Part shown: positions 25,501 through 35,343 of the stretch, one piece after another | How positions within the stretch are numbered: the first letter of the stretch is position 1 | Layout: the number at the start of each line of letters is the position of its first letter | Assembly: GCF_018446385.1 (NCBI RefSeq) | Contig: NC_056000.1 | Location: forward strand, 35,749,511 to 35,813,510 | From: Zingiber officinale | Lineage: Eukaryota; Streptophyta; Magnoliopsida; Zingiberales; Zingiberaceae | DNA length: 64,000 nucleotides | Direction of reading: 5' to 3' | The notes under the pieces: generated by a model | The model's input: only the letters and a program-made list of their open reading frames with translations | What the model was told of the DNA's origin: nothing | The model's database searches: none | Program-made: the position numbers and the translations under genes

Positions 25501-27670
25501 TCACTGGCCGAGCGTCAGGTCGGACATGCAACTCATGCTGCGCTAGGCTCGGCGAAATTCCGGGCAACTCGTGTGTCGACCAAACAAAGACATCATGATT
25601 TTGCTGGAGGCATTGGATCAGCTTCTTCTTCTGTTTTTCCTCTAGATCCGAGGCGATGAAAGTGGTGGCCTCCGATCGGGTCGGATGGATCTGAACTTCC
25701 TCCTTTTCATCATAAATTAAAGCAGGAGGTTTCTCGGTTATGGCGTGTACCTCGATTCGGGGGGCCTTCCGAGCGGAAGAAGCTTCTGCTCGGATCATCT
25801 CTATATAGCATCGCCGAGCTGCTAGCTGATCTCCACGCACTTCTCCTACTTTGTCTTCCACGGGGAACTTTATCTTCTGGTGGAAGGTTGAAACAACCGC
25901 TCGGAATTCGCCGAGCGCCGGTCGTCCCAGAATGACATTGTAGGATGATGGAGAGTCGACCACCACGAAGTTTATTGTCCTGGTCCTCCTGAGCGGCTCT
26001 TCCCCCAGTGAGGTGGCCAGCCGGATCTGTGTAAACCCGTAGAGCGGGGTAGTCATGGGCAGCAGCTCGGCTCGATCAATTTGCAGCTGATCGAACGCCT
26101 TCTTGAATATGATGTTGACCGAGCTCCCTGTGTCAACGAATATGCGATGAATAGTGTAATTTGCTATTACCGCTTTAATGAGCAACGCGTCGTCATGGGG
26201 CACTTCTACTCCTTCCAAGTCTCCAGGCCCGAAAGTGATTTCCGGTCCACTTGCCCGCTCTTGGCTACAGCCGACCGTGTGGATCTGCAGCTGCCGGACG
26301 GCCGCCTTTCGGGCTCGGTTGGAATCTCCTCCGGTCGGTCCGCCAGCAATAACGTTGATCTCGCCCCGGGAAGTATTGCTCCTATTTTCCTCCTCCCGAG
26401 TGGGCGGTCGGGACCGTTCTCTGGACGTCCGGCGACTCTCCTGTCTTGGGGATCTATGCCGATCGGACGTCTGGTGATGTCGCCTCTCTATGCGGGTCCG
26501 GTCGGCTTCCTGGGTCCTTTGCCTCCTGTCGAGGGGAGGAGACCGTCGTTCGGCTCTCCGGGGAACGGGATTAGTCACGAAGGGAAGACTTCGACAATCC
26601 CTCGTGTTGTGCGTATCTGACTGGTGGAAGGAGCAGAACATAGGGGTCCACCTCTTCTTTGGCTTGGGCCGAGCGGCAGCCACTTCTTGTACGTGCGATC
26701 TGGCGCGGGGGGATCGAATTGCTTCGGCCCTCGGTCCTCTGGGTGGTTGCTGAGCGGCGTGCTGCTTCCGCTCGGCATGAACAGGTGCACGCTCGGTTGG
26801 AGTTTCCTTTTTCCGAGCGGCTTGCGCTTCTTCCACGTTTATGTATTCGTTGGCCCGATGTAGCATGTGATCATAGTCTCGGGGCGGCTTTCGGATGAGC
26901 GACCGGAAGAAGTCCCCATCCACAAGGCCTTGTGTGAAGGCGTTCATCATCGTCTCCGATGTGGCCGTTGGGATGTCCATCGCCACTTGGTTGAATCGCT
27001 GGATGTAAGCTCGAAGCGATTCTTTTGGTTCTTGCTTGATGGCGAACAAGCTAACACTTGTTTTCTGATAACGCCGACTGCTATCGAAGTGGTGGAGGAA
27101 GGCCGTTCGGAAGTCCTTGAAGCTTGTGATGGATCCGTCCGGCAGCCTACGGAACCACCGTTGAGCCGATCCAGAGAGAGTGGTAAGAAAGACGCGGCAC
27201 TTCACTCCATCGGTGTATTGATGGAGCGTGACTGTATTATCAAACTTACCCAGATGATCATCCGGGTCCGTTGTTCCATTGTATTCGCCGATCGTCGGAG
27301 GCACGTAGTGCTTGGGCAGAGGGTCTCGTAAAATATCTTCCGAGAATTGGCGATTGGTCCGCTCGGGAGATGAGTCTGCCCGGGGGGCTTTCCCTTTTCT
27401 GTCATCCCGCCTTGGCATTTCATCTGAAGAGGAGCCTCTATCTCTTCGAGCTGGTGCGGCTTCAGGAGTGCGAAACAAGGCTCGGTGGAATGCGACGGTG
27501 GCTTGAGGTGCTTCCGCTCGGCCACCAGACGCAGATGTCGCTTGTTGCTCCGCCCGCTCGGCGGATGCTTTTTGTTTTTGCTCCATGAGTTTGGCGGCCC
27601 TTATCTCGACCAGGGCGTCGAGTTCCTCTGTTGAAAGCGTCACCGTGTGTTGTCGTCCAGCCTCGTCCAT
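22549..27670 (-). CDS. gag-pol polyprotein region of the young Tat element
   Basis: It starts at the ATG at 27670 (MDEAGRQHTVTLSTEELDAL), about 45 bp after the primer-binding site. Domains in order are gag (RWFRRLPDGSITSFKDFRTAF), a Cys/His stretch (FCSFHQSDTHNTRDC), aspartic protease (FVDTGSSVNIIF), RT (MPFGLKNAGATYQRLMNK and VYVDDILIKS), a Gypsy RNase H, and a second, archaeal-type RNase H (WRIYVDGSSTRLGSGIGILL). Integrase follows with a zinc-finger part (CLSCQKYHNFSH), the core (MDIVGPF, SDNGRQFTG) and YPQSNGQAEVANRE. The double RNase H is the hallmark of the Tat lineage. Two long reading frames cover the region (27670-23267 and 23529-22549). It is nearly whole. Confidence 0.9.
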
Positions 27671-27715
27671 TGTCCCCGATCGGATGCAGGAGCGTTCCCA
27701 CAGACGGCGCCAATT

Positions 27716-28563
27716 TGATCCTGTCCGAACCAGAAGTCAACAGACGCTGGGCACGTGGCGCTCCAAGGCTCGCTGATGTAGATCTCCAACTAGTGTCGAG
27801 ATGCTCCGGCTATCCTGCACAGAAGTCGAGCCGGGAAGGGGATTCCCAGCGACGACCCTCCGACGCTCAAGTCAGGTAAATCACGATGAACAAGGTGGCT
27901 CCAGAAGTCTCAGAGTACGTACCAGAATCCTCTCGCCGGTGAAACCTGAGGTTCTTTATATAGAGCGGTGTCAAGTTTGGGCACGCGTACCGAAGTGCAT
28001 AAGTGTCCTCTGTCCTTTCCTAGGTATGCGGCTGTCAGAAAGCTTACCTGACCCATATCGCTACAGTCAGAGCATGCCCTCGATGGGACAGCGGAATCCC
28101 CTGCCACAAGATCTGGAGCATGGCACACACGTGAAACTTACAGCTTGTCAGAGGAAGAAATCCTCTGGCCTTTTCCCGTGCTCCAAACTTGTAGTCCGGG
28201 CGGACAGATACCCAAACATCCGACCGGACATTAGCAGTGGTTTACTTGTGCTTTGTGGAGACTAACAAACAGGGGTGCTTTATGACTGTGGTCGGTCAAA
28301 AGGTCAGCTCGGTCCCTGACCTTTTTAACTGAGCGTCGGAACCCCGATTTGACAGGGTTCTTCCCAACTATAAGTGCGAGCCGGCTGGACCCCTTCGGGT
28401 ATTCGATTCCATCGGCCGGCCAGCAATTCAGTCGGACCGGCCGTCTACAGCCGTCCGTCCGGTCGGACCACACTCTCCTCTGGGCGGGTGACTGTTCCGG
28501 TGACTTCCACGGCGTTGACTTGGCAAGAAAAAAGGTGGGGGGCCCGCTCTTACTACCGGATCA
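27716..28563 (-). repeat. 5' LTR of the young Tat element (848 bp)
   Basis: TG...CA bounded; the inner edge sits two to three bases from the primer-binding site. The minus strand has a TATA box (TATATAA, about 27956-27962) some 240 bp before the inner edge, suited to starting the genomic transcript. Comparison with the left LTR gives the age estimate. Confidence 0.9.
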
Positions 28564-28568
28564 CACGA

Positions 28569-30154
28569 TTTGCTAAAAAAAATGCTTGAATAAAATTATT
28601 TTCTATACGAAATTACAATGTGATGCCTTTTTAACTCTTTAAAAGCAAAGAGTGCTTCTCTGTTTTGTGTTTTTGTTTTTTTTAATGATTTTTTTACCCG
28701 AGCCTACTATCCGACATTTAAAATTTGAATTCCAGAAATACTATATTATAAGGATTTTCTGTCAGTGGGATGATAAATCTAACAGTGTTCATTTAGATAA
28801 GTCTTTATAAGTTTTTCTTAATTTATTTTTATAAATTAATTGTTTCGAAATTATCTAGATAATAAAAATGGTGCAACGGTCAAATATTCTGACATATGAA
28901 CAAATAGTCAATTTAAAAAAAAGTTGGATTATAAAAACAGACTTGTATAGAATTTTTTTTTTAAAAAAAAACCCCCGTGCAACTTTAGTAGCTAATCAAT
29001 TATCCACGGTTTGAATCTTGATCTGGATACTGAATTATCAAAAATCCAAATAAATTATAGATTTTTAAAAACTATCAAAAAAAAATGTATAGATTTTACG
29101 TGATCGAGACGGCCACAAAATTGCAGACGAGCTGGCCATAGAGCCAGCTGTGACGTCACGACAAGTGATAGTGAAATCGAGGCTTATCCCTTATTCAATC
29201 AACTCAATTGTAATTTAATGATTGTCTTTGCCACATAGAGATAGACCATAGAAAAAGAATATTTGCAACCAGAGGTACAGTGATAGAATACCTTCTCAAT
29301 TTTTTATGCATCTAAGAATTAAATTTTAATTTTTATAAATTAATTAATTAATTTCTTTTAATAGATGATTAAACTAAAAATACTGAATTGATGTATCATA
29401 TGTTACTTGCCTTAATAATTGATAAAAAAATTTATAAAATTAGATCATCTTTAAGATCCAACTTGGAAATTGAATGCTCTCATCATTGTCTATGAAATAA
29501 TGGAATGGAACCGTTCTCCAAGAACAAATAAACAACCGAAAAGAAGAAGAAGATATTTAAAAGAAAATTTTATTTATTTTAATAAATTGCTCTATTAAAA
29601 TTTTTATTTTATGATGTTAGTCGCGAACATTATCCTCGTGTAATATTTTTATGGGTAAAAACAAAAGGATGCCCAAATTATGTAAATGCGCTCATTTAAA
29701 AAAAAATAAAAGAATGCTCCATTGAAAATTTTATAATCAGATATCCCTTTCTAACGGCGTTGTAACTGTTTTTCTAATGGCGTTGTAACCACTATCTATC
29801 TGTAGTTGTTAATTATTACAACGTGTAAAACTTACTAAATAACTACTATAATGATTTTAAAATAATTTTGATTAATTTAAAATAATTTCTTAATAAAGTT
29901 TAAGCAATTTGATCAAGTAAAAGGTATTTTGATATAATAATGTTATATAGTAGCTACCATTAGCTGTTATAATGAGTAGAAAATAAGGATAATAATGGTC
30001 AGATTGAGGTCGAATTCTATATCTTTCATTCTTATATCAATCGATTATCAAATATCTGATCTCATACTCATACTCATTAAAAGTTTAGATATCTTCTATA
30101 TTAATAATTATTTTTCTTTTCATTAAATTATCATAAAGTATATTAAAATTAACA

Positions 30155-30238
<84 letters not shown>

Positions 30239-30635
30239 AATTAGGTATTCAGATCTGATATCGATACCCTCCTCCATTCGATATATATTATTTAATCTGG
30301 TAATATTGAATTTTTTTTATCAGAGAAGATATTATCATCCTTAATAGAAACTAGCTACTATAATATAAAAAATTAATTATTCATTTTTAATCAAAATGAT
30401 ATTCACAAATTACTTTTATATTAAAATATTCATTACAACTTTACTAATTTAACTTGATAAAAATTATTTAAATTTTATCAAAAATAATTTTAAAATAATT
30501 ATAATTAAATCATAAACCATAAATTGTAAAATTACTTGAAAATAGTGGTAACAACTGTTAAGTATTTTTTATAATGATTATAATAGTTATCAGTAGTAAC
30601 TGTTGAATATAAGGATGTAATTGGACCAAACGATT
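28569..30635. other. AT-rich intergenic DNA
   Basis: No gene is recognised. It contains two close copies of TAACGGCGTTGTAAC-like sequence near 29755 and 29790, and frequent A/T runs. A long (TA)n tract lies inside it and is listed separately. Confidence 0.5.
30158..30234. repeat. (TA)n microsatellite, about 38 repeats
   Basis: An uninterrupted alternating AT tract of about 77 bp. It is likely to be length-variable and a possible assembly weak point. Confidence 0.95.
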
Positions 30636-30639
30636 TGTA

Positions 30640-31200
30640 AATTATTCGATATTCGGTTCGATAAAAAACTCGTTCGAGTTCGTTTGTTGATCTTATCGAG
30701 CCGAGCTCGAGCTCGATTTCGAGCCGAGCTCGAGCTCGATTTCGAGCTCGACAGTTTTATCGAGCCAAGCTCGAGCTTAAGGATATTCGGCTCATGAGCT
30801 CGTGAACATGTTCGTTTGTAGGCTCACGAGCTAAAAAAATGAATAGTCTTAAAACGAACCTTAAAACGAGAAAAAAAAAAAAAGAGTTCTAAAACGAGTC
30901 AAAAAAACGAGTTCTAAAATGAACCTTAAAATGAGTTTTAAAACAAGCAAAAAAAAATGAGCTCTAAAATGAGACCGGAAATGAGCCCAAGCTCGCTTAA
31001 CGAATTAGGATCGTTAACTATGATAATCGAGCTAATAACGAGCCGACCTCGAACTGTTCGCAAGCTTGATAATTCCAAAACGAGTCGCTCGAGCCTTGTA
31101 ATAAAAGTTCGATTCGAACTCGAGCTCGAGCCCGAATATAACTTAAACGAGCCAAGCTCGAACCTAATATTGTTCGACTCGGTTCGGCTAGTTTACCCCC
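30640..31200. repeat. Dispersed repeat rich in GAGCTCGAGCTCG
   Basis: Palindromic GAGCTCGAGCTCG runs, with TTCGTTTGTTGA and CATGTTCGTTTGTAGGC motifs, alternate with AAAACGAG and AAAATGAG stretches. Plant genomes carry a common interspersed repeat of this style. No termini or target duplication are clear, so the class is left open. Confidence 0.5.
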
Positions 31201-31497
31201 TAGTTGAATATGAGGTATTTTGGAAAAAAAATTTCTGAGACTCCTTTTGATTTTTTTTTTAAAAAATAAGAGTATTTGCATAATTTCCCTATTTTTATGA
31301 TAATTTAAAATTTATTTTCTCCAGGTCATGTTTTATTAAAAATATTAATAAATTTATTATTTTATACAATTTTGATGATTTTAGAAACATAAGGGACTTT
31401 AAAAAAATTATTTTTAGATTCCCATCGTCTTCCGACGACCTCGCACACCGGCGCATCGATCGCCGGCGATGAAGGAAATGGAATCTCGAGACTGGCG

Positions 31498-31605
31498 ATG
31501 AGATCAAGGTGGACCGTTCATCGGCTTTCAATTCTGTTCCTGTTCCTGTTACTGATCTTCGAATCAGAGAAGTGCGATGCGAGGAGAGGAAGGTTTCCTA
31601 CTTGA
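31498..31605 (+). CDS. Small ORF with signal-peptide-like start
   Basis: The ORF encodes 35 residues. A basic start (MRSRWTVHR) is followed by a strongly hydrophobic core (LSILFLFLLLIF) and ESEKCDARRGRFPT, a convincing secretory signal shape. It lies in a local GC-richer island. After its stop an overlapping frame continues to about 31745 (ending ...SAWSKKIGFLK), directly followed by an AATAAA. It could be exon 1 of a split gene, a decayed small secreted peptide gene, or chance. I do not recognise a CLE, RALF, PSK or EPF core. Confidence 0.3.
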   Translation: MRSRWTVHRLSILFLFLLLIFESEKCDARRGRFPT

Positions 31606-31749
31606 GGTTCGGAATGCAGGCTGATGGGGCGATCGCGCCCACCAGGATGGATCACAAGGTCCCTTCGAGGCGGACACCTGAGGAAGGCTTCGGATCTCGG
31701 CGGAGCTCAAGCGCCTGGAGCAAGAAGATCGGTTTTTTGAAATAAAACT

Positions 31750-32709
31750 CCTTTAGCCCCTCTCTTTCATTTTGAAATGATTTTTATAGATCTCGCGTTT
31801 TTTACTTCCGTTTTCTTATTTAAATTCTCATTTGGATCTTAACTCGCTATCGATCGATGATGTACATTTTCAAAATTGATTAGTAACGTAGGGATGCTAA
31901 TTCTTTCGTTTATCTACTAAAGTTCATGCGCATTGATGCAGAAAAACAAAAGTGATTTTTTCTGCTGACACGAACGAATTTGGTCTGTGTGAATGAGATC
32001 GAAGATTATGAACATCCTTTTTGCTACCTGCAATGCAGTCACTGATAACAAATATCACATTTCTGATTTTGTTTGTTGTTCTGATCATAATTTGACATTC
32101 CACAAGTTTATCAAAAACAAAATGGTGTTTTTAATGCTGGTCTGCTTTGCAGTAACTGGTGACATATATCATAGTTCTAAATTTGTCTGTTGTTCTAATT
32201 ACAAGTTAACATGTCACAAGGTTGTCATGGGCAGGAGTCCTTTTTACTACTAGTTCTTGCTAATGCCGTAACATGCCATTTTGTTTCTATACATCCAGTT
32301 GGAACTTTAAGGATGTTTCTTTTTGTTTAGCATGTAGCAAAAACAAGGAAACTTGGTCCTGATTCTTTTGTAGACTACACAAAGGTGAAAGATGAAGGGT
32401 CCATAGAAAGGACGCATATATTGATTTGGATTCGCAGTTAAATGGTGGCAAGTAGAAAATGACAATAGGATGAGACCAATCTTTAGCTGTGGGTCTTGAC
32501 ATATAAATACCACATGTACTGGGGTTCTTTTTTTTGATGTAAAACAATAGATCTCTAATGGAAAAAAGGCAGATTGTACATGGTTTTTCTTTGGTGAATT
32601 TACTTAGTTCAGGTTGTAGAGTATTGTGCATTTGACTCTCAAACAGTATACAGTGCATCTACATAGTTGAGAATGTAATGCTATGGTTACTTGTAACTTT
32701 GGGAGGCAG
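31750..32709. other. Intergenic or intron-like stretch with an internal duplication
   Basis: About 32025-32215 holds two diverged tandem copies of a unit of roughly 120 bp; both contain (G)CAGT(C/A)ACTG and TTTGT(T/C)TGTTGTTCT. No exon can be defended. Confidence 0.4.
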
Positions 32710-32861
32710 AGCCGGTCCTTGTTATTTAAAGGCCGTGGACGAAACTATTATTTATACCCCAATTTTATTCTTCCATCAACCTAAGTAATAATTATTTTAA
32801 TCTATAAAATTTTATTTCTAGAAATGGGATAAGGAAATAAGATTTTTTATCTTAGGACAGT

Positions 32862-33003
32862 TGTAAAAGAGATAAAAGAGAATTACCAGAATTGACCGGA
32901 TCAAATCATCAAATCAAATCAAATTTTGTCTTGAGGGCAAATATCAACAAACAATAAGATTAATTATTACTCTCTTATTTTATCTTCTTTCTATTCTTCT
33001 TTT
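32862..33003 (-). mobile_element. Short LTR-like insertion in the left arm only
   Basis: 142 bp present in the left arm and absent from the right arm, with AGTTG at both junctions. It begins TGTAAAAGAGATAAAAG and includes AATTGACCGGATCAAATCA, closely related to the LTR-like sequence at 10641-11093. It must be younger than the inverted duplication. Confidence 0.55.
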
Positions 33004-33740
33004 AACAAGTTGCTCCTTTTTTATTTATGCATAAATTTCTACAATTCTAATATAGAAATAAGAATGAAACATCAATTTCAAAACTATGGATATAAATTTC
33101 ACACTAGGATTAGAACTTACTGGAACCTACAAACTTTATCAAATATCCCTTTGAAGAATATGATAAAATCTTCTCTGAGAACCTACACGATGATATAATA
33201 AAGTAATTATTGCTACAAACCATTAATGAAGAAGGTCAAAAAAAATTCTATGAGGTAAACAAGACAAATATATTCATAATTAATAATCTTTGCAATAGTA
33301 AACAGTGTTTCAGCATCCACGCCAGCTTCCTTAGCCAAAATGTATAATTTAGGATAAAAAGTTACTTTATTAAATTTGGATATCCACTTTTCATTACACC
33401 ATATATCAGCTTCCCTATTTTTTCTCTCTCATCTAGAATGTTTAGGGAATGAAAGTCATTTCCTAAATTTAGAAATGTACTATTCATAAATGCAAAATTT
33501 AGGGAATAGATAGAGTGGCTGATGCAAAGGTTTTTTAGCTACCCTATCCAAAGTTTAAGATAAAATTTTTAGATGTGGATGCTCTAATATTGAACTCTGC
33601 TATCTTGGTCAGTAGAACATTTAAGTACTGGTAGTACAATTTGCTTTGATATTAAAAAAAATATATGTTAGCAATAAATTTGTGTAAAATACACCAGTTA
33701 AGAAATTTTAACTTTGAAATTATAACATGCAAGTCTTACT

Positions 33741-34259
33741 CTTATATGTCGAGCGCCATCTATTCCCAAACAACAGTAGCTACTGCAAGTCCTATTAACC
33801 TACCTTGCAAGTAAAAACTAGAATGTGTGTTCATGCAGCATCAACTAGTAACTTTTCAAATCCGAAGGAATACATTTCTGATTCCATAGAAATAGAATGT
33901 CATGATTGCCTAAATAATAATGAACTGACCTTCCTAAGGTTCGCTTGCGGTGAGCAAGCAAATTCCAAGGTTAGTAGGTTGATCACAGCCGAAATCTTAT
34001 CATGCTCGCTAGAAAGTGCGAGTTGTTTAATGATACCTTCGATTTGTGGGATGATACCTTCGATCTGTGGTCTCGAATCATTTCAATATAACCAAATCCG
34101 TTCATTATTCACGAACAATCAAGAATCCTCTTCTCGGATAAGTGGGGAAATGGATCGGGATAGGCTTACCTCACGAGCATCATTCTTTTGCTTCTCGTAG
34201 ATCATGTCTCCAAGGTCGAGGAGGGCGTCGACGAGGATCAACGACGAAGAGTCAGCCAT
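33741..34259 (-). pseudogene. VAC14-like gene, exons 1-3 only
   Basis: VAC14 is the ARM-repeat scaffold of the PIKfyve/FAB1-FIG4 complex that makes PI(3,5)P2 on endosomes and the vacuole. Exon 1 (34259-34170) encodes MADSSSLILVDALLDLGDMI and then YEKQKNDARE. Exon 2 (34064-33930) encodes IEGIIKQLALSSEHDKISAV and NLLTLEFACSPQANLRK, a close match to the plant VAC14 N-terminus as I know it. Exon 3 is in the left arm (about 33803-33741), decayed and out of frame. Exon 2 opens with a 21-bp tandem duplication (IEGIIPQ-IEGIIKQ). The rest of the roughly 700-residue protein is absent, so this is a duplicated gene fragment. Confidence 0.8.
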
Positions 34260-34395
34260 ATTTTTTATATATATTAACTTATTAAAAATGGGCCCCTGGG
34301 TCCTCCTCGTCTATGAAATCAGAAATGTATTCCTTCATATTTGAAAAGTTATTAGTTGATGCTGCATGAACACATATTCTAGTTTTTACTTGCAG

Positions 34396-34461
34396 GGCAG
34401 GTTAATAGGACTTGCAGTAGCTACTGTTGGTTTGGGAATAGATGGCGCTCGACATCTAAGA
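34396..34461 (+). pseudogene. Inverted copy of VAC14 exon 3
   Basis: Between the acceptor TTGCAG and a GTAAAA donor the plus strand encodes GRLIGLAVATVGLGIDGARH then LR. It is recognisable as the VAC14 segment G-G-L-I-G-L-A-A-A-T-V-G-L. It is better preserved than the copy in the left arm, but is inverted relative to exons 1-2, so it cannot be part of that gene. Confidence 0.75.
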
Positions 34462-35343
34462 GTAAAACTTGCATGTTATAATTTCAAAGTTAAAGTTTCT
34501 TAACTGGTGTATTTTACACAAATTTATTGCGAACATATGTTTTTTTTTAATATCAAAGCAAAATGTACTATTAGTACTTAAATATTCTACTGACCAAGAT
34601 AGCAGTGTTCAATATTAGAGCATCCACATCTAAAAATTTTTTCTTAAACTTTGGATTTGGTAGCTAAAAATCCTTTACATCAATCACTCTATCTATTCCC
34701 TAATTTTTGCATTTATGAATAGTACATTTCTAAATTTAGGAAATGACTTTCATTCCCTAAACATTCTAGAGGAGAGAGAAAAAATAGGGAAGCTGATATA
34801 TGGTGTAATGAAAAATGGATATCCAAATTTAATAAAGTAACTTTTTATCCTAAATTATACATTTTGGATAAGGAAGCTGGCGTGGATGCTGAAATACTAT
34901 TTACTATTGCAAAGATGATTAATTATGAATATATTTGTCTTGTTTACCTCATAGAATTTTTTTTGATCTTCTTCATTAATGGTTTGTAGCAATAATTACT
35001 TTATTATATCATCGTGTAGATTCTCAGAGAAGATTTTATCATATTCTTCAAAGGGATATTTGATAAAGTTTGTAGGGTTCCAGTAAATTCTGATCCTAGT
35101 GTGAAATTTATATCCATAGTTTTGAAATTGATGTTTCATTCTTATTTCTATATTAGAATTGTAGAAATTTATGCATAAATAAAAAAGAGCAACTGTCCTA
35201 AGATAAAAAATCTTGTTTCCTTATCCCATATCTAGAAATAAAATTTTATAGATTAAAATAATTATTACTTAGGTTGATGGAAGAATAAAATTGGGGTATA
35301 AATAATAGTTTCGTCCACGGCCTTTAAATAACAAGGACCGGCT

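Larger units (their letters stand above)
17231..28563 (-). mobile_element. Young Ty3/Gypsy element of the Tat lineage, nearly whole
   Basis: The element is 11.3 kb with two LTRs starting TGATCCGGTAG and ending GGACAGGATCA on the minus strand. The target duplication CACGA is exact at both sides (17226-17230 and 28564-28568). The primer-binding site TGGCGCCGTCTGTGGGA follows the right LTR. Order along the element is 5' LTR, gag-PR-RT-RNaseH-archaeal-type RNaseH-INT, tandem arrays, an antisense extra ORF, and 3' LTR. Outside two private tandem duplications the LTRs differ at about four sites in roughly 850, which at 1.3e-8 substitutions per site per year suggests about 0.2 million years. It looks close to whole, with only about one or two breaks in the coding part. 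Confidence 0.93.
32710..35343. repeat. Fold-back inverted repeat with VAC14 exons
   Basis: The left arm (32710-33888) and right arm (34310-35343) are inverted copies, about 94-95% identical where I compared them, around a 421-bp loop (33889-34309). Outer edges read AGCCGGTCCTTGTTATTTAA on the left and its complement on the right. The arms contain introns and exon 3 of a VAC14-like gene; the loop contains exons 1 and 2. The left arm is longer only because of a 142-bp insertion (32862-33003). A transcript across it would fold into a stem of about 1 kb. The CAG(AG)CCGGTCC outer edge resembles a hAT-type terminus, but no target duplication is clear. Confidence 0.85.

Noticed and set aside
33805-34200. 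Plus-strand open frame of 131 codons in the hairpin loop
   Set aside because: Antisense of VAC14 exons 1-2; the minus strand has the start codon, splice sites and family match.
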